From Cryptomeria japonica (lineage: Eukaryota > Streptophyta > Pinopsida > Cupressales > Cupressaceae): a stretch of DNA of 64,000 nucleotides. A program made the translations under genes and the position numbers. The DNA lies in assembly GCF_030272615.1 (NCBI RefSeq), contig NC_081413.1:157976849-158040848 (forward strand). Direction: 5' to 3'. A model generated the notes under the pieces. That model worked only from the letters and a program-made list of their open reading frames with translations, did not search any database and was not told the origin of the DNA. Below are positions 51,768 through 63,894 of this stretch, piece after piece; position 1 is the first letter of the stretch, and each line of letters starts with the position of its first letter.

Positions 51768-52614
51768 TGTAGACACCTAAAAAATGTCTCATTGATCATG
51801 TACTAATTATTCCTCTAATTGATTAAATAATTATTTAATTATTTAATTAAGTTAATTAATCTTATTCTTCTAATTTCATATTTCCTCATAATCTTACTAA
51901 TTATTCTATTCTTTCATCATTTAATCATTTTAACCATTTTATAATGTTAATTAAATATTTATTATTTAATTAATTGTGATTAATTCCCCAATTTAAACAA
52001 TCTTTATTATTTAAATAAATTAATTCTCAATTTCTATCTCTGATCATCTAATCATTCAACCCTTTTCTAAATATTAATTAAATATTTATTATTTAATTAA
52101 TTATGATTTAATCCTTTAAATTAAATAATCTTTATTTTTTAATTAAGTTCCATTTCTAAATAATTAAATAGTTTCTTTAAATTATTTAATTAACTAACTA
52201 ATTCTTCCATTTCCAAATCCCCATATTCTAATTTCATTTAATTTCTTATTTCTTCTAATTTCTTCCAAATTCAATCACATGTGCATGATTTCAAAAACCA
52301 AATTGAAAATCAAAGTCAAGTTCTAAATATATTCAAATACTAAATTGAATTAAATAAATTCAATTATTTGAATAAATATCATGCAAAGATTAAATTGAAA
52401 ATCTAAGTCTAAATGCAAGCACATGCTAAATTAATTAATTAAATCAATTATCTCTCCAATCTCTATTTCCATCTTTTAGTTAGCTTTTTCTAAATTAAGC
52501 TTTCTTTGTCATCCTCTTTATTTCCTCCAATCATTCCTTTTCTTCCCTCAGTTAGCTTTTTCTCAATCAGTTGACTCAATTAATCCATTCAATCTATTTT
52601 GTTTCACCTCCAAG
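51768..52614 (+). repeat. 3' LTR of element B, interrupted
   Basis: It matches 3403-4600 without the SINE and stops at 'cacctccaag', where the left LTR continues 'tcagcagttc'. The remainder lies beyond the CACTA insertion and is outside this window or lost. Confidence 0.92.
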
Positions 52615-53650
52615 CACTAGTACATTCGGAGCTGATTTCTGATGGTCATTTGTCGGATTTGCGATGACTTTTCATCGGAGTACTGACCAAATCAACCATC
52701 GAAAACTCGACATCGGATTGGTCGACGATGCCATACCCGTCAGAAATACGACAATCCAATGGACTTTGCCGACGCTGTATGTCTACTGATTACATCATTG
52801 GTTGAAAGCTTGGTAGTCGTCGTAATTGCGACGATGATAATTTTTATCAAAAAAAAATAATTATTATCGATGTCGGCATTTCCTTCCTTCGATGGCTCTT
52901 TTATATCGATGAGACATCGTTGGGTCTCATCGATACCTTTTGAATTTGGATTGATGAGACCCAATGATGTCTCATCAATATAAAAGAGCCATTGAAGGAA
53001 GGAAACGCTAATGAATTCGAGAAAGGACTCACCGAAGATAATAACTTCATCGACAAAAGATATCAAAGAAATCAGAGAGGGTCTTCATCGACGAGAAAAG
53101 TTCTCAAGGAAATAATACTATCAGTACAACATAAAAGGACCCACCGAAAGGAGCATTTTCATCGAAAGAATAATATCAATTAGACAAAAGGAAGATACAT
53201 CGATAAAAGATATCGATGAGGATATAGATTTCGAGGAGGTTAAAAGGCATGTTCTTGATATGTGTGGTTTTGCCGATGTAACTTTATTGGTGAGATAATA
53301 GACTCATTCATCGAGGGGGCATAGTGATATAGATGAAAGAAGTATTTCGATGGAAAAATAAAGGACACTGAAGCCCAAGGATTCTTCGACATAAGAACCG
53401 ATGGATATCGGATATGTTTCGATGAGGAGATAGCCATACTGCTTGAATACAGTATTTTGATGAAGGGAAAAAATACTTGATCGAAGTAATATTCAAAACA
53501 AAAGTATTGTCGATAGAAACAAAGAGATCGATGGACTAAAGAAACAAATGATCGAAAGACATATCCTCATCGAAATGATTATTATTGCCATGAAAATTAG
53601 AAACAAATCCCACGAAAGGTCACATCGCTATTAAATTTGAATGTGTGCCC
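52615..53650. repeat. Left terminal and subterminal repeats of the CACTA element
   Basis: CACTA terminus, then many short direct and inverted copies of ATCGATGAGA, CATCGA and TCGACGATG-like motifs, where CACTA transposases are known to bind in En/Spm. A 58-bp-arm hairpin is included (52876-53008). About 52950-53480 recurs at 58840-59580. Short ORFs here are repeat artefacts. Confidence 0.6.
52876..53008. repeat. Long inverted repeat (58-bp arms)
   Basis: The arm 52876-52933 is the reverse complement of 52951-53008, with a 17-base loop. I count five or six mismatches, nearly all CpG to TpG/CpA changes. A transcript would fold into a strong hairpin. Confidence 0.9.
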
Positions 53651-53838
53651 GAGTGATCGTTTTCCAAAACGGCCATTACTAACTGATTAAATATGCCATA
53701 AGTAGTGGATCAACATCAAAGGACACAACATTAAGGAATTCACAGGCAATGAACTGAAAGCGGGAATTGGGCGAATTCACAGATAAAGCTCAGTAATTCC
53801 AAGTAAGTTGTTTGCACACAAACCTCTTTTTTAAAATT

Positions 53839-56800
53839 CAAATGGAATCATCATCTAAAACTAATAAGACCATAAATGGAAAAGAACCTATTGTTGCAGA
53901 AGAAAAACCTAAAAGACAGAAAAGGGAAGCATGTTCTTTGGCCTAGGACCTGATTGACCAATGCCCATCATCAAGTTTGAGGTCCAAAAGGATTAGAGCT
54001 GATGAGGAAGGCCTGGAGGACTAGTTTGAGGATCTTGGAGACATATGGATAGAATTGAGAGGGTATGAATTATTCATATATGGGTACAATAGAAGAGTTT
54101 CCCGTCAACCTATCAACAATTTATGGCAATTGAACTTAGGAAGGTTAGTTGTGGCTAATGTATTCATGAATGTGGAGCTCATGAAGGCATTGGCAAATAA
54201 TTATGACCCTAAAACTAGGACCATATATAACTACATGGGTGAGCCAATTCTTGCAATCAGAAAGGAGGTTATTGACACTGTGTTCGAGTTGGATTGGGGA
54301 TTTGAAGAATTGATTGACCTCAAGAAGTTAACAAGTGAATATTTTAACCTAGAGCACATTTACAAAATGTGGAGACTCCCTATACATAGACCTAGGAATG
54401 CAGGGTCCTTAGTGCCACTAGGTCAGGATGACAAAGTTCCCTATGATGTCAACTCTTTCCATCCATATTTCAAGTATACCTATTACTGTGTTGCCCAAGT
54501 GCTAGGGATAAAAGCCCATCCTTTGATGGATATTGCAGCCATGGTCATTTGTGTCGATTTGCAGTCTAAGGACCCCCGCTTCTTTGATTTTTCTACTTAT
54601 TTGGTTGAGGTTTTGAATCATGGGTTAGAAAAGTTAAAGGGGGATGTCATCAATGTTCATTTCAAGCATTATTCCTTACTTATGTAAATGCTATTGTATG
54701 TGGGCCAAGATGAATGGTTATGGCCAGAAGAGTTATGTGTCAGGACATATGACAATGCTAGGATGAGAAAATTAGTGCAACTATGGGTTTCTTCATGAGA
54801 CCAAAGTATGTGAATAATCAATATTGGCATTTTGAGGATTTCTTTGTCAAGCCATTATATAGACTATTGGGATGCCCGTGCGATCATGCCCTTGCACTAG
54901 AGGTTCAAATAATCCTAAGACCAAAAGATTTCACTGAAGATCCCTCAATTGAACACAATTGGGGAGATTGGTATTGTTTTTCAGACTGCACATAAGTCAG
55001 GGTATACGGGTTCGAAGGGAGACCATACTTACTACCACTTATAGTCCCTAACAGAGTGGCTTGTCTAGAAATTGTGAGGCAACTATCAATAGTGAGTACA
55101 GAACATCTGACAAGCCATGGGAAACAATCAATTGTACTTGGGTTGTTAGTATTTTCAGATTTTATTGTGAAAAGTTCAAAGAGTTATGGCCTGCTGCACA
55201 CAAAATTGGATTATTATGGCATGGCTATGGGGGATCCAAGGCCCAATTTTGATCCTGAAGGATACATAAGGATAGCCCAGTCATCACAAAAGCTAAAGGC
55301 TAGAGAGCATAAATCTTACCTACCGGATGACCTCATTAAGAACATTGGTAGAGAAGAGGCCAGAGTGAAGCGAATAAAGTTTGAGAAAGCAATGCAGGCT
55401 TATAAATGGAAGCTTTTTAGAAGGAAAATGGATGAGAATGTGCTACAAAAGATTAAAGACCCCTTGGACTTGGCCAACAAACTTGTGGAGCATGAATTGG
55501 AAATACTTGAGGGTGTCTCGCCTCATGTTTTTAGGGATTACATTGATATTATTAGGAATACAGAGCCTTTAGCTCATATGTCTCTTGCTTCCACATCTGG
55601 CATCATTCAATTCACTCCTTGAGAGGATTACCCCCTTTGTTATGAAGAGGATACACCGATAGACTTGGCAATAGGACAACTAAATGTCCGAGAAGTGTCT
55701 GACATCATATTCCCAGAGCATGAGGATTTAATTGCTGATAGTGACTTCATTGCTTCCAAGGAGTTCACCACATTCCTCTATCAACATAAAGGATCTCAAA
55801 TTAGGAATAACATGAGAAATAGTGAAGAAGAGAAGCAGCTTCAAAAGTTACAAGAGGAGATGGATCTTGTGATGAGAGAAATGACACCTGAGAAGGGAAG
55901 ACAGTTGCTTAAGGAAGTTGGTGTGCTATTATACTCTGGATGGGACATGAACTCTGCTTTGTTGTTTGATGGATTCCTCAAGAAATAGGACCCAAGTAGG
56001 CAAATGATGCCAAAGGAGATTGATAAACTCTTTACAGGATCAGGATATGATCCAAATCAGAAGGCTCTTCTACAAAGGGCTATCTATCCCAAAGATAAAA
56101 GACCTATATTGGTTGATATAGAAGAAGCTTTTGGACATTTGATGGTGCAGCAGGTTGGAAAGACTGACCCTAGAACAACTACCAAACTAAATTTGGATGT
56201 CACTAAACTGAACCAAGATCAAATAGAGTTTCTAGTCTGAAAAAATTCTACATACAAAAGCCTATATGAGAAAATCGATGAAGAAAAATAGAGGCTGCAA
56301 GCAAGATTGCTTCAGATTGATACAGGTACCAGTCAAACAGGGATGACATATGGTGTTGACAGAGATGTCGTGGATGCCTTGACAGACACTATGTATTGGA
56401 AGAACAAGGCCGAAAAGACATCTCGGCAAGTACAAAAGGTACAGCAAAAGATGGATAAGTTGATTCTGGAGATCATTGAATATAGGTTCAGAAGTATGAT
56501 GCAAGTTGCAAAAATCTATTGGAAAACATACACTGGAATAGTCAAAGCTTTGAAAGAGCATGAAAGGCTGAGGTCTCAGTTGGAAGACATGATGAATGAC
56601 AACAGTCCAATTAATCTAGGTGAGAAAATTGAAGCCGAGGCTTACTTGAAGTCCCATGATGAATTGGCAAATCAATTAAGGAAAGAGCTTCAGAGGCTAG
56701 ACAATGGGAATACCCCTAGGGTGCCCTCTTTTTATAGTAATGGTGAGTTAGTATCATTGGAACAATGGAAACAAGAGTTCAGTGATGAGAAGAATCGAGC

Positions 56801-56993
56801 AGTAGCAGAGTTGGATCGAGACAAAGAACTGTCACTCTGTGTTAACCATATTCTATCCAATCATTTCCAGATAGAAAGTGGCATGAGGACACTAAACAAT
56901 GACATTCTAATGTATAAAGATGATAAGTACATTGAACACATAGGAATGTTGAACTTGTTTATCTCCCAGTTTGTTAACAAAAGTGCTAATTAA
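53839..56993 (+). pseudogene. Broken ~1,000-codon ORF of unknown function within the CACTA element
   Basis: Reading starts at MESSSKTNKT (53839), with a Lys-rich N-terminus. After stops near 53943 and 54021 comes a 210-codon open segment (54055-54687: YELFIYGYN, NNYDPKTRTIYNYMG, HFKHYSLLM). Segments follow at 54783-54995, 55056-55622, 55665-55988, 56004-56240 and 56307-56993. The last third is strongly helical with coiled-coil character (QVQKVQQKMDKLILEIIEY, HDELANQLRKELQRLDN). I do not recognise a family. Distant resemblance to putative plant transposon proteins rests only on composition and the 'folded head plus coiled-coil tail' layout. It runs opposite to the Transposase_24-like gene. The tail of this ORF is duplicated at 59580-59665. 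An extra or captured ORF of the transposon is the most economical reading. Confidence 0.5.
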
Positions 56994-56999
56994 TAGTTA

Positions 57000-57380
57000 T
57001 GTGCTAAAAAGCCACGATGCTTGGTGATAATGTATACCCTCATATAAATGAGGGAAATTTTGTAACAACAAGGATTATTAGAGAAGTAGAATATAGCCTC
57101 GGGCTTACTATTGTACCATTTTACGAACATACATAATATAATCAGTCGTCTTTCCTTTGTGTATATGTTGTGGATTACTACATCTTTTTGTAGGCAGTTG
57201 CTTTTGATATTATCTAAAGGAGATAAGGTTACTTGCGTTCTTCCAGTAAAACTCTATGTTTCATATTGTGGATTTGAATAAAAGATTTACTTGCGAATAT
57301 AGTTTTCTATATAGTGCGCCTGCATATGTATATAGTTTTGTTTATAGGTGGAAAGCCTAAGGTTCAATGTCGAACTTGGT
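57000..57380 (+). other. Region downstream of the unknown ORF
   Basis: AT-rich, no ORF with a domain. The first ~30 bases (ATGTGCTAAAAAGCCAC...) recur at 59630-59660. Confidence 0.5.
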
Positions 57381-57381
57381 T

Positions 57382-57393
57382 GCTCTGATACCA
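57382..57393 (-). other. Possible minus-strand retrotransposon primer-binding site with LTR end
   Basis: The minus strand reads TGGTATCAGAGC, an exact initiator tRNA-Met primer-binding site. Two bases on the LTR side, the plus strand begins TGTAATATTCC (57396), the expected outer end of a reversed LTR. No second LTR, gag or pol was found, so this is either a remnant or chance. Confidence 0.45.
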
Positions 57394-57395
57394 TA

Positions 57396-58839
57396 TGTAA
57401 TATTCCATTAATTCTATACTTAAAGAAAATAAATTATGATCTATATTAAGATAAAAAATTGAGCATTTCAAAATAAAACATAACTACTTCAGTTGAAGGA
57501 GAAAACTAACTAAATGTTCTTCAACATAATAAGAATCTAACTAATTTATCTAAAAGGAAGGTAATCTTTTAACGATAAAAAAAATTGAACAAATATTATT
57601 AAGCTAATCAATATGAGAAAGGAATTCAAATGGCTAGTTTCATCACTTATATAAAGCATCACAATCTTGGCCAAGGTTTTAACATTGCAAGCACCAATGC
57701 GTTGTTAGTGTTCACCTTCCTTGCTCGACTTGTACATCCAATTCTTGAGCTCAACAAAATCACTAGTTATTACCAACCATCTAAACAAGCCATTTGCTTA
57801 ATGTGTACTAACAATAATGGTTATTAATGACCATCATATGATAAATAGCATACACTTGAGCCAACTAACTCACTGGTTTACTAACCAACTATCTAGCGAA
57901 CTGCTTAATGTCTACTAAGAATAACGGTCATAAATGACCATCATAAGATAATTAACATACACTTGAGTCAGTTGATTCATTGGTTACAGAACTTTTAGGT
58001 TTAGCTGATCCAATTCGTTACATAACAATCTCATATCTACTAACATTAATGGTTTACAAGGACCTTCATGGGATTGTGACATAACCTAACAAGCCAACTA
58101 CTACAAATCCCCTACCTCTAACAAGCTTCAACTGTCATCATGGAATTAAACCTAATACAACATTGGTTCCCTTATTTAGCTAAATTAACACATCATATTA
58201 TGACTCAACAAAAAATACGGTTCTAATATATTTTTTAGTCTTTCTATATTCCCAAAAGTATGCATCTAATTGATGATAAGAATCCTTCTTTAGGTCTTGC
58301 AACCATGGAGACTGGTTATAATCTGATTATAACCAATGTGCATTGATTCCAAGATGAACCATATTTGGTTGAACTATGAGTTAAGAGTGGAAAACAAATA
58401 AACATAGAATAGCTACAAATTATAGCAAGGTATTGTGACTATAAGATAGAAACCATCCTAGGAGCCTCCAATATATCAAAAGTTGAGAAAGTAGCAAGCT
58501 TATTGTACAAAGATAGTGATCGCTATAAAGTTGTAGTCATGTTCAAAGCATTGATTTGTGGGAACAAAGGGTTTCATATGGGGATAAAGAAGTCTCATGA
58601 AATATCATGACAGTCATAATCATAATCTAAAGAGTAGTCAAATCTTCAAGATAGATTGGTGATAGTGCAGTCATTCTGTTGAGCATCAAATCTGAATTAA
58701 GTAAAATATCTTGATTTGAGAAATTAAATCATAGAAGCTATCTCTCTTTGGAAGAAATCATCATTTTCATTGATACCGTAATAACCCATAAGTTATCGAA
58801 CAAGTCTAAAAGCATTCTATCGAAGTATCTAAGATTCAA
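57396..58839. other. Non-coding stretch, possible LTR remnant with short tandem repeats
   Basis: No gene seen. A ~95-bp unit (ACTAACAATAATGGTTATTAATGACC...) repeats imperfectly at about 57806-57900 and 57910-57990, with a third trace near 58035. The rest is AT-rich. Confidence 0.5.
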
Positions 58840-59665
58840 ATAGTATCGATGAGACCCAGCAATGTCTCATTGATATAAAAGGGGCATCAAAGAAAGAAAA
58901 TGCCGATCAACTTCAGAAAGGACTCATTGAAGACAGTAACTCCATCGATAAAAGATATTGAGGAAAGTGGAGATGGTTCTCATCAACAAGAAAAGGTCTT
59001 CGAGGATATAACACTATCAATGCAAAAAGACTCACCGCAAGAGATGGTCTCACTAAGAAAAGGTATCGAAGAAAGCAGAGGTGGCCCCCACCAATGAGAA
59101 AAGGCTTTTGAAGAAACAATATCATCGATACAATATAAAGAAGATTCACCGAAAGAAGCATTCTCATTGAAAAAATGATATCGATAAAACAGAAGAAAAC
59201 TACATCGATGAATGATATCGATAAGGATATGAGTTTCGATGGGAGGACAAAATAAGTCACCGAAGTCCAAAGTCTCTTCGACATGAAACCCAGCAGACAG
59301 CAAAAAGATTTCGATGAGAATATGAGTTTCGAGGAGACTAAAAGGCATGTCTCTGATACACATGGTTTCATTGATACAACTTTATTGGTGGAAGATGAAA
59401 AGAGAGGATAAAAGGGGCTTTGATGAGACAACAGACCCATTCATCGAAGGAGCATAGTGATATCAATGGAAAAATAATTTCAATGGAAAACTAAAGGAAG
59501 TCACCAAAGCCTAGGGTTTCTTCGACATAAAAAGGGACCAATGGATACCAGATAGGTATCGGTGAGGAGATGGCAATACTCAATTTGCTTATCTTCTAGT
59601 TTGTTAAACAAAAAATGTTGGTTACTAGTTATATGCTAAAAAGCCACAACGCTTGGTAATAATGT
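58840..59665. repeat. Rearranged copy: CACTA left end fused to the tail of the unknown ORF
   Basis: 58840-59580 matches 52950-53480 in order (ATCGATGAGACCC, then CTTCAGAAAGGACTC, then the CATCGAGG/GGAGGCATAGTGATAT segments), with extra internal duplication. 59585-59665 matches 56955-57030 (TTAGTTTGTTAA..., GTGCTAAAAAGCCAC, TTGGTAATAATGT). The ~3.4 kb between these sources, which holds the ORF, is missing. The minus-strand ORFs (58913-59440) are artefacts of the repeats. Confidence 0.8.
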
Positions 59666-60967
59666 AACTGACAGACTCATCGAGAGGTGGTGGGTTTAAA
59701 AATTATCTCATAAGTTTACACAATAAGTCCTAAAGAAATATAAACTTTGTAGCCCAAACAGTGAAGAAAGGCACTGGTCATCTATAAAATACAATTCATC
59801 AGTTCACATTTCATTTTAAAGCAATAGGAGTAGCTGGGTAGGAAATATAGAGTAGACTATAAATAGTGTATATACATAAATTTCAAGCATAGAAATCGAA
59901 TAATTTCTACAACAACAATCTTGAACTCATATGCTATATCTCCATCCTGGAAATTTATGCTATTCTGAGATGCATTAGGTTAGTCTCAGTCACTAGAACA
60001 CAATTTGCAACATGCATTAGGAGTTGTCCTCCTTACAAATAGTGCAACATTAAAAAAGGTATTATCAAAGCTACAACCACAATTCAAAGAGGAAGCTTAC
60101 AAAGATAGGACAAAGCTAGGTACAGTCATAAGTCAAGGCAAATTCATAGTTGAAACTCAGTCCAAAATAGTGAAGAAGTGCAACAAATGACATGAGAAGT
60201 CTAAAGAAGTATTATAGCAATCATGAGTCAAGGATTAATGAAGAGATTTTTTTCATCCATGATACAATCCTTAAAAGCATCCATGATACAATCTCAAACA
60301 CACTTTTTACCATTCTCTTGGTAATAAAAAAACTTACAAGGATGAGGCATATTCATTACTTACAAGTAATAAAAAACTTACAAGGATGAGGCATATTCAT
60401 AACTTCTACAGTCCTACCTTGGATATCAACACTAAAAGCAAGTCATATTGTTCGTGTACAAACAAGACAATATGGGAGTTCATTCTACCCAGTAACTTGT
60501 GGTGTTGTTGTTCATGTTGGCTCTGTTGGACCTTGCAATTAAGATTCAATATACATTATTCAATAAGATTAACTATGCAACATAATGAAATATTGAAAAG
60601 TGTGTTACCTTGTTGAGCTTCACTTGGTTTCGAGAATAGTTTAATATTCTCAACTTAACAGGGCCAACCACGTGAAGGTGGAAGCTCATTTGGCCCCTCC
60701 ACACCCCCCCCCCCCCTAACACCACTCTAAATTCCCCATTAACATCTTATAACATTCATTCATTAATTATTTCTACCATTAATAAAATATAGCATTCATT
60801 CATTAATATCACATAATGTTCATTAACACATAACATTGATTAACATTAATTAACACACAACATTCATCAATATTAATTAACACATATCATCCATAACCAT
60901 TAATTAGCACATAATTACATTCACTAACACATAAAAATTAGTCATTATCAAATAAGTTAGATTACAA
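59666..60967. other. Non-coding DNA with simple repeats
   Basis: No domain recognised. A ~40-bp tandem duplication (AACTTACAAGGATGAGGCAT) lies at about 60329-60402, a C-homopolymer at about 60703-60716, and 60720-60955 is built of CATTCATTAATTAACACATAA-type repeats. The latter probably forms the 3' flank of the next gene. Confidence 0.6.
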
Positions 60968-63894
60968 TCATTTCTTTCTTTGTTTGTTCTTTGAAGCTAT
61001 GAAAAGACTAAGTGGAACATCGGTTTCTTCATCATTTTCCCCCTCTGCAGATGTTCCGCCAACTGCTCGTGATCTCAATGTATGCCTGGTCCTATACTGA
61101 GGACGAGGACACTGAAGTGAAGGGGGTTCCTCTGCAATAACAAATAAATGGGTTAAATCCAAAAAAAAAATATTATTGTTACAAGTATTTCATTAATTTA
61201 GAGAACATAATTGTTGTGCTCTTTACCTGATGGGGCCACATCATTTTGTGTAGCCTCAACCTCAACATGTTGAACACCCTCTAGATTTGTTGGAGTTGAA
61301 ATACTAAAGGTTACATTAATGTTGAACACCAATTGCAATTATATTTGTTTAAAGAAATAAAAGTGGTCCTCTTTACCTTAGTGGGGAACATCACGTTCTT
61401 GAGGTTGTGTACCCAGATCATGCTCCACTTGCTCACCACTGACTACATGCTCTAAAATATTAACAAAAAAGGTTACATTAATTACTACTCTAATTACAAA
61501 TTAAGATGTTTAATTGTATTAATAGCTAAATAAATAAATTTGAATAGCAAATGAATACCTCCACTACTGGGATGCACATCTGGACCTTCATGTGCAGGTG
61601 GTGTTTCACAATTAGCAGGCTGCATTCCAATGACATGCACATTGTTATCATTGCTTGCTTATTTAAAACAAATATAGTCACTTTATGTTGGAACTCAACA
61701 TCAATTAGATTATTGGTAAAGTATTCAATTTGAAACAACTTCCATTTACCATATTTACCTATGTGACAGATGCACTCGATTGTTGTGTATGCCCACTCAA
61801 TTCTCGTAGCCGATCAGCCATGGCTGAATAGCCTTGCTGGTAGGCAATTCTCTTGTCATCTTCTGTGGGTGCTCTATTGAATTCAGAGCCCTGCATTTTT
61901 GCTTGGTATCGTGAATTTTGCTTGCATTATTTGATAAAAAAAAAATTGCAATTTATTAATATTTTGATACAATATTTCGTTTACATGAGATACTTACAAT
62001 TCATGCAGCAAGTTTCATGTAACCACCAAAGCTGAGTTTGTGTTTCCCATGCTTTTCTTGCCTTTCCTTGGTTGCCTTTGACGTGTAACTCAGTCTATAA
62101 AAAGTTTGAAATATGTTAGATTATATAAATATAGAGTAATTAATTAGTACATAATTACATTCTAAATAGTTTCTCGTACCTTCTTCTGGCGTCTAGTGGT
62201 GTATTTCCTTTTTTCCTTTCAATTCTCTCCTTGGCATCCAAAATTAGGTCCTTCCACTCCCTCTCTGGAATCATGGGGGGATGCTCATAATTTAGGTTCC
62301 TCTCCAAATGGGTCCTGTATTGGTCCCTCACATACTTTAGATATGTACCAGCTTTTTCAAGGAGCTTGGTTTTGTCAAAGGTGTCATTTCCAAACCACTC
62401 AACCATTTGGTTTGTCAATTCATCTTTTAACCTTTTTTCTTGGTCATTTTCACCTTTTAAAGCAAAAACAAACCTGTTAGATTCAGAAATGAATTGAAGC
62501 TACATTTATTACACTTCAAGAAATGGATCAAAGGTAAACTATTCCAGCAATGATATGAAATCAAAAGTGGATAAGGGTTAGTTCACATATGACGTACCAC
62601 CTTTTACGTATGGTGGGCCCAAATATCTACAATGCAATGTCACTAAGATGTTTATAGAAAATATCATTGCCTGCAAAAAATTCATGCAATCATTAGTCCA
62701 AAACGAGTGATCATAAAGTAAATTATAATTAGAGTATATATAATAATAATTTTAAAGTACCTGGAACCTTTTGTATCTTTAAGGGAAGCATTTCTTCGTC
62801 ACTCACAACCAATGTGGCCTACAACATTCCCGTACTAGCAATACAAGAAGATCCAAGAAATGATGGTATGTCATCAGCAATAGTCACCTCTGGCACATCC
62901 TCATGTGCATCTCCTCCTACAAAAAATGAATCCACTATGAAATGGCATTAGAATTCAAGAAAGAACGCTTGAAGGGAAATAAACACATGACAAAAGATAG
63001 AGAAAAAGAGGGATCTACCAACAATGGGTGGGCCAATATGACATGAACTAGAGGATGTGTGCATGCTACGTGTTGCCGACATTGCAGTCGGCAATATAGG
63101 TGAGGGTGACCTCTGATGAGGTGACGGCAACATTTGCACAGTAACATTGACAGCACCTAAAGAATAATACATTAAATATATCAAACATTAAATATATGAA
63201 AAGTGCAAGAATTGTAAACAAGGATGAACCTTTATTTTGAAAATTGACAGTATCAAATATGATGTGTTTTGGGTACTCAAAGTAATAAGCCAAGCAAGTG
63301 ATAATACAAGAAAATCGTCATCACCTGAAGATCCTACAACACCATGATCGTGGGAACGACTTTCATGAGGGCGGATAAATTGTTGTAAAAACAATACGTA
63401 CATATTTTAGTTAATGACATAAAAGAGAATAAAATATAAACCATTATTGAACTTTTGTTATAATTAAAGCTTTCATTACTACTTACTTGCAAGTTTTCTG
63501 CTATCTTATACAATAATTCCACCCTCTATCATATCTCATCAGTGGTAGGATGCACGGCTGCCAAAGAAACAATCTCTTTTCTAATTTTTATAAGAGGCAT
63601 TTTAAAGAATTTCACAAGGTCTGTGGGATCTTCAGGGTCATCATTGCTTAACCCTAATGATTCCACATCCATAGAAAGGTGCTCAGGTACTGCAAGTCCC
63701 TTTCTCTTTCCTTGAACATATGTCTGTGTCAAGAATATCATCAACAATTACAAAATTAGTATAAATCACTAAAAAAAAGAACATAATAATGTAACAGTTT
63801 GCTTCTATCTAATTTGTACAATTACAATGAGGTTTACCTGCTCGGTAGAAGTGTCACAAGCTACATCTCTATCTGCGATATGTGATTGATCCAT
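60968..63894 (-). pseudogene. Transposase_24-like (Ptta/En/Spm) gene, multi-exon, decayed
   Basis: Spliced on the minus strand. Exon 1 63894-63838 (MDQSHIADRD...STEQ) joins in phase 0 to exon 2 63723-63487 (TYVQGKRKGL ... KIAENLQ), both with GT-AG borders. Further exons follow near 63155-63020, 62920-62763, 62455-62178, 62090-61990, 61910-61765, 61640-61560, 61460-61380, 61307-61228 and 61131-60968; these borders are approximate. The family core lies at 62418-62178 (VEWFGNDTF, YLKYVRDQYRTHL, PPMIPEREWKDLI) and 62090-62000 (KHGKHKLSFGGYMKL). The N-terminal and Gln-rich tails are unknown. TGA/TAG pairs at 63530 and a TGA near 62007 replace probable TGG, CAG and CGA codons. These proteins act with the main transposase at CACTA ends. 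A host gene of this family is possible but less likely. Confidence 0.65.

Noticed and set aside
58913-59440. 175-codon minus-strand ORF
   Set aside because: Antisense to subterminal repeats, hydrophobic and repetitive, and not conserved in the parent copy at 52950-53480.
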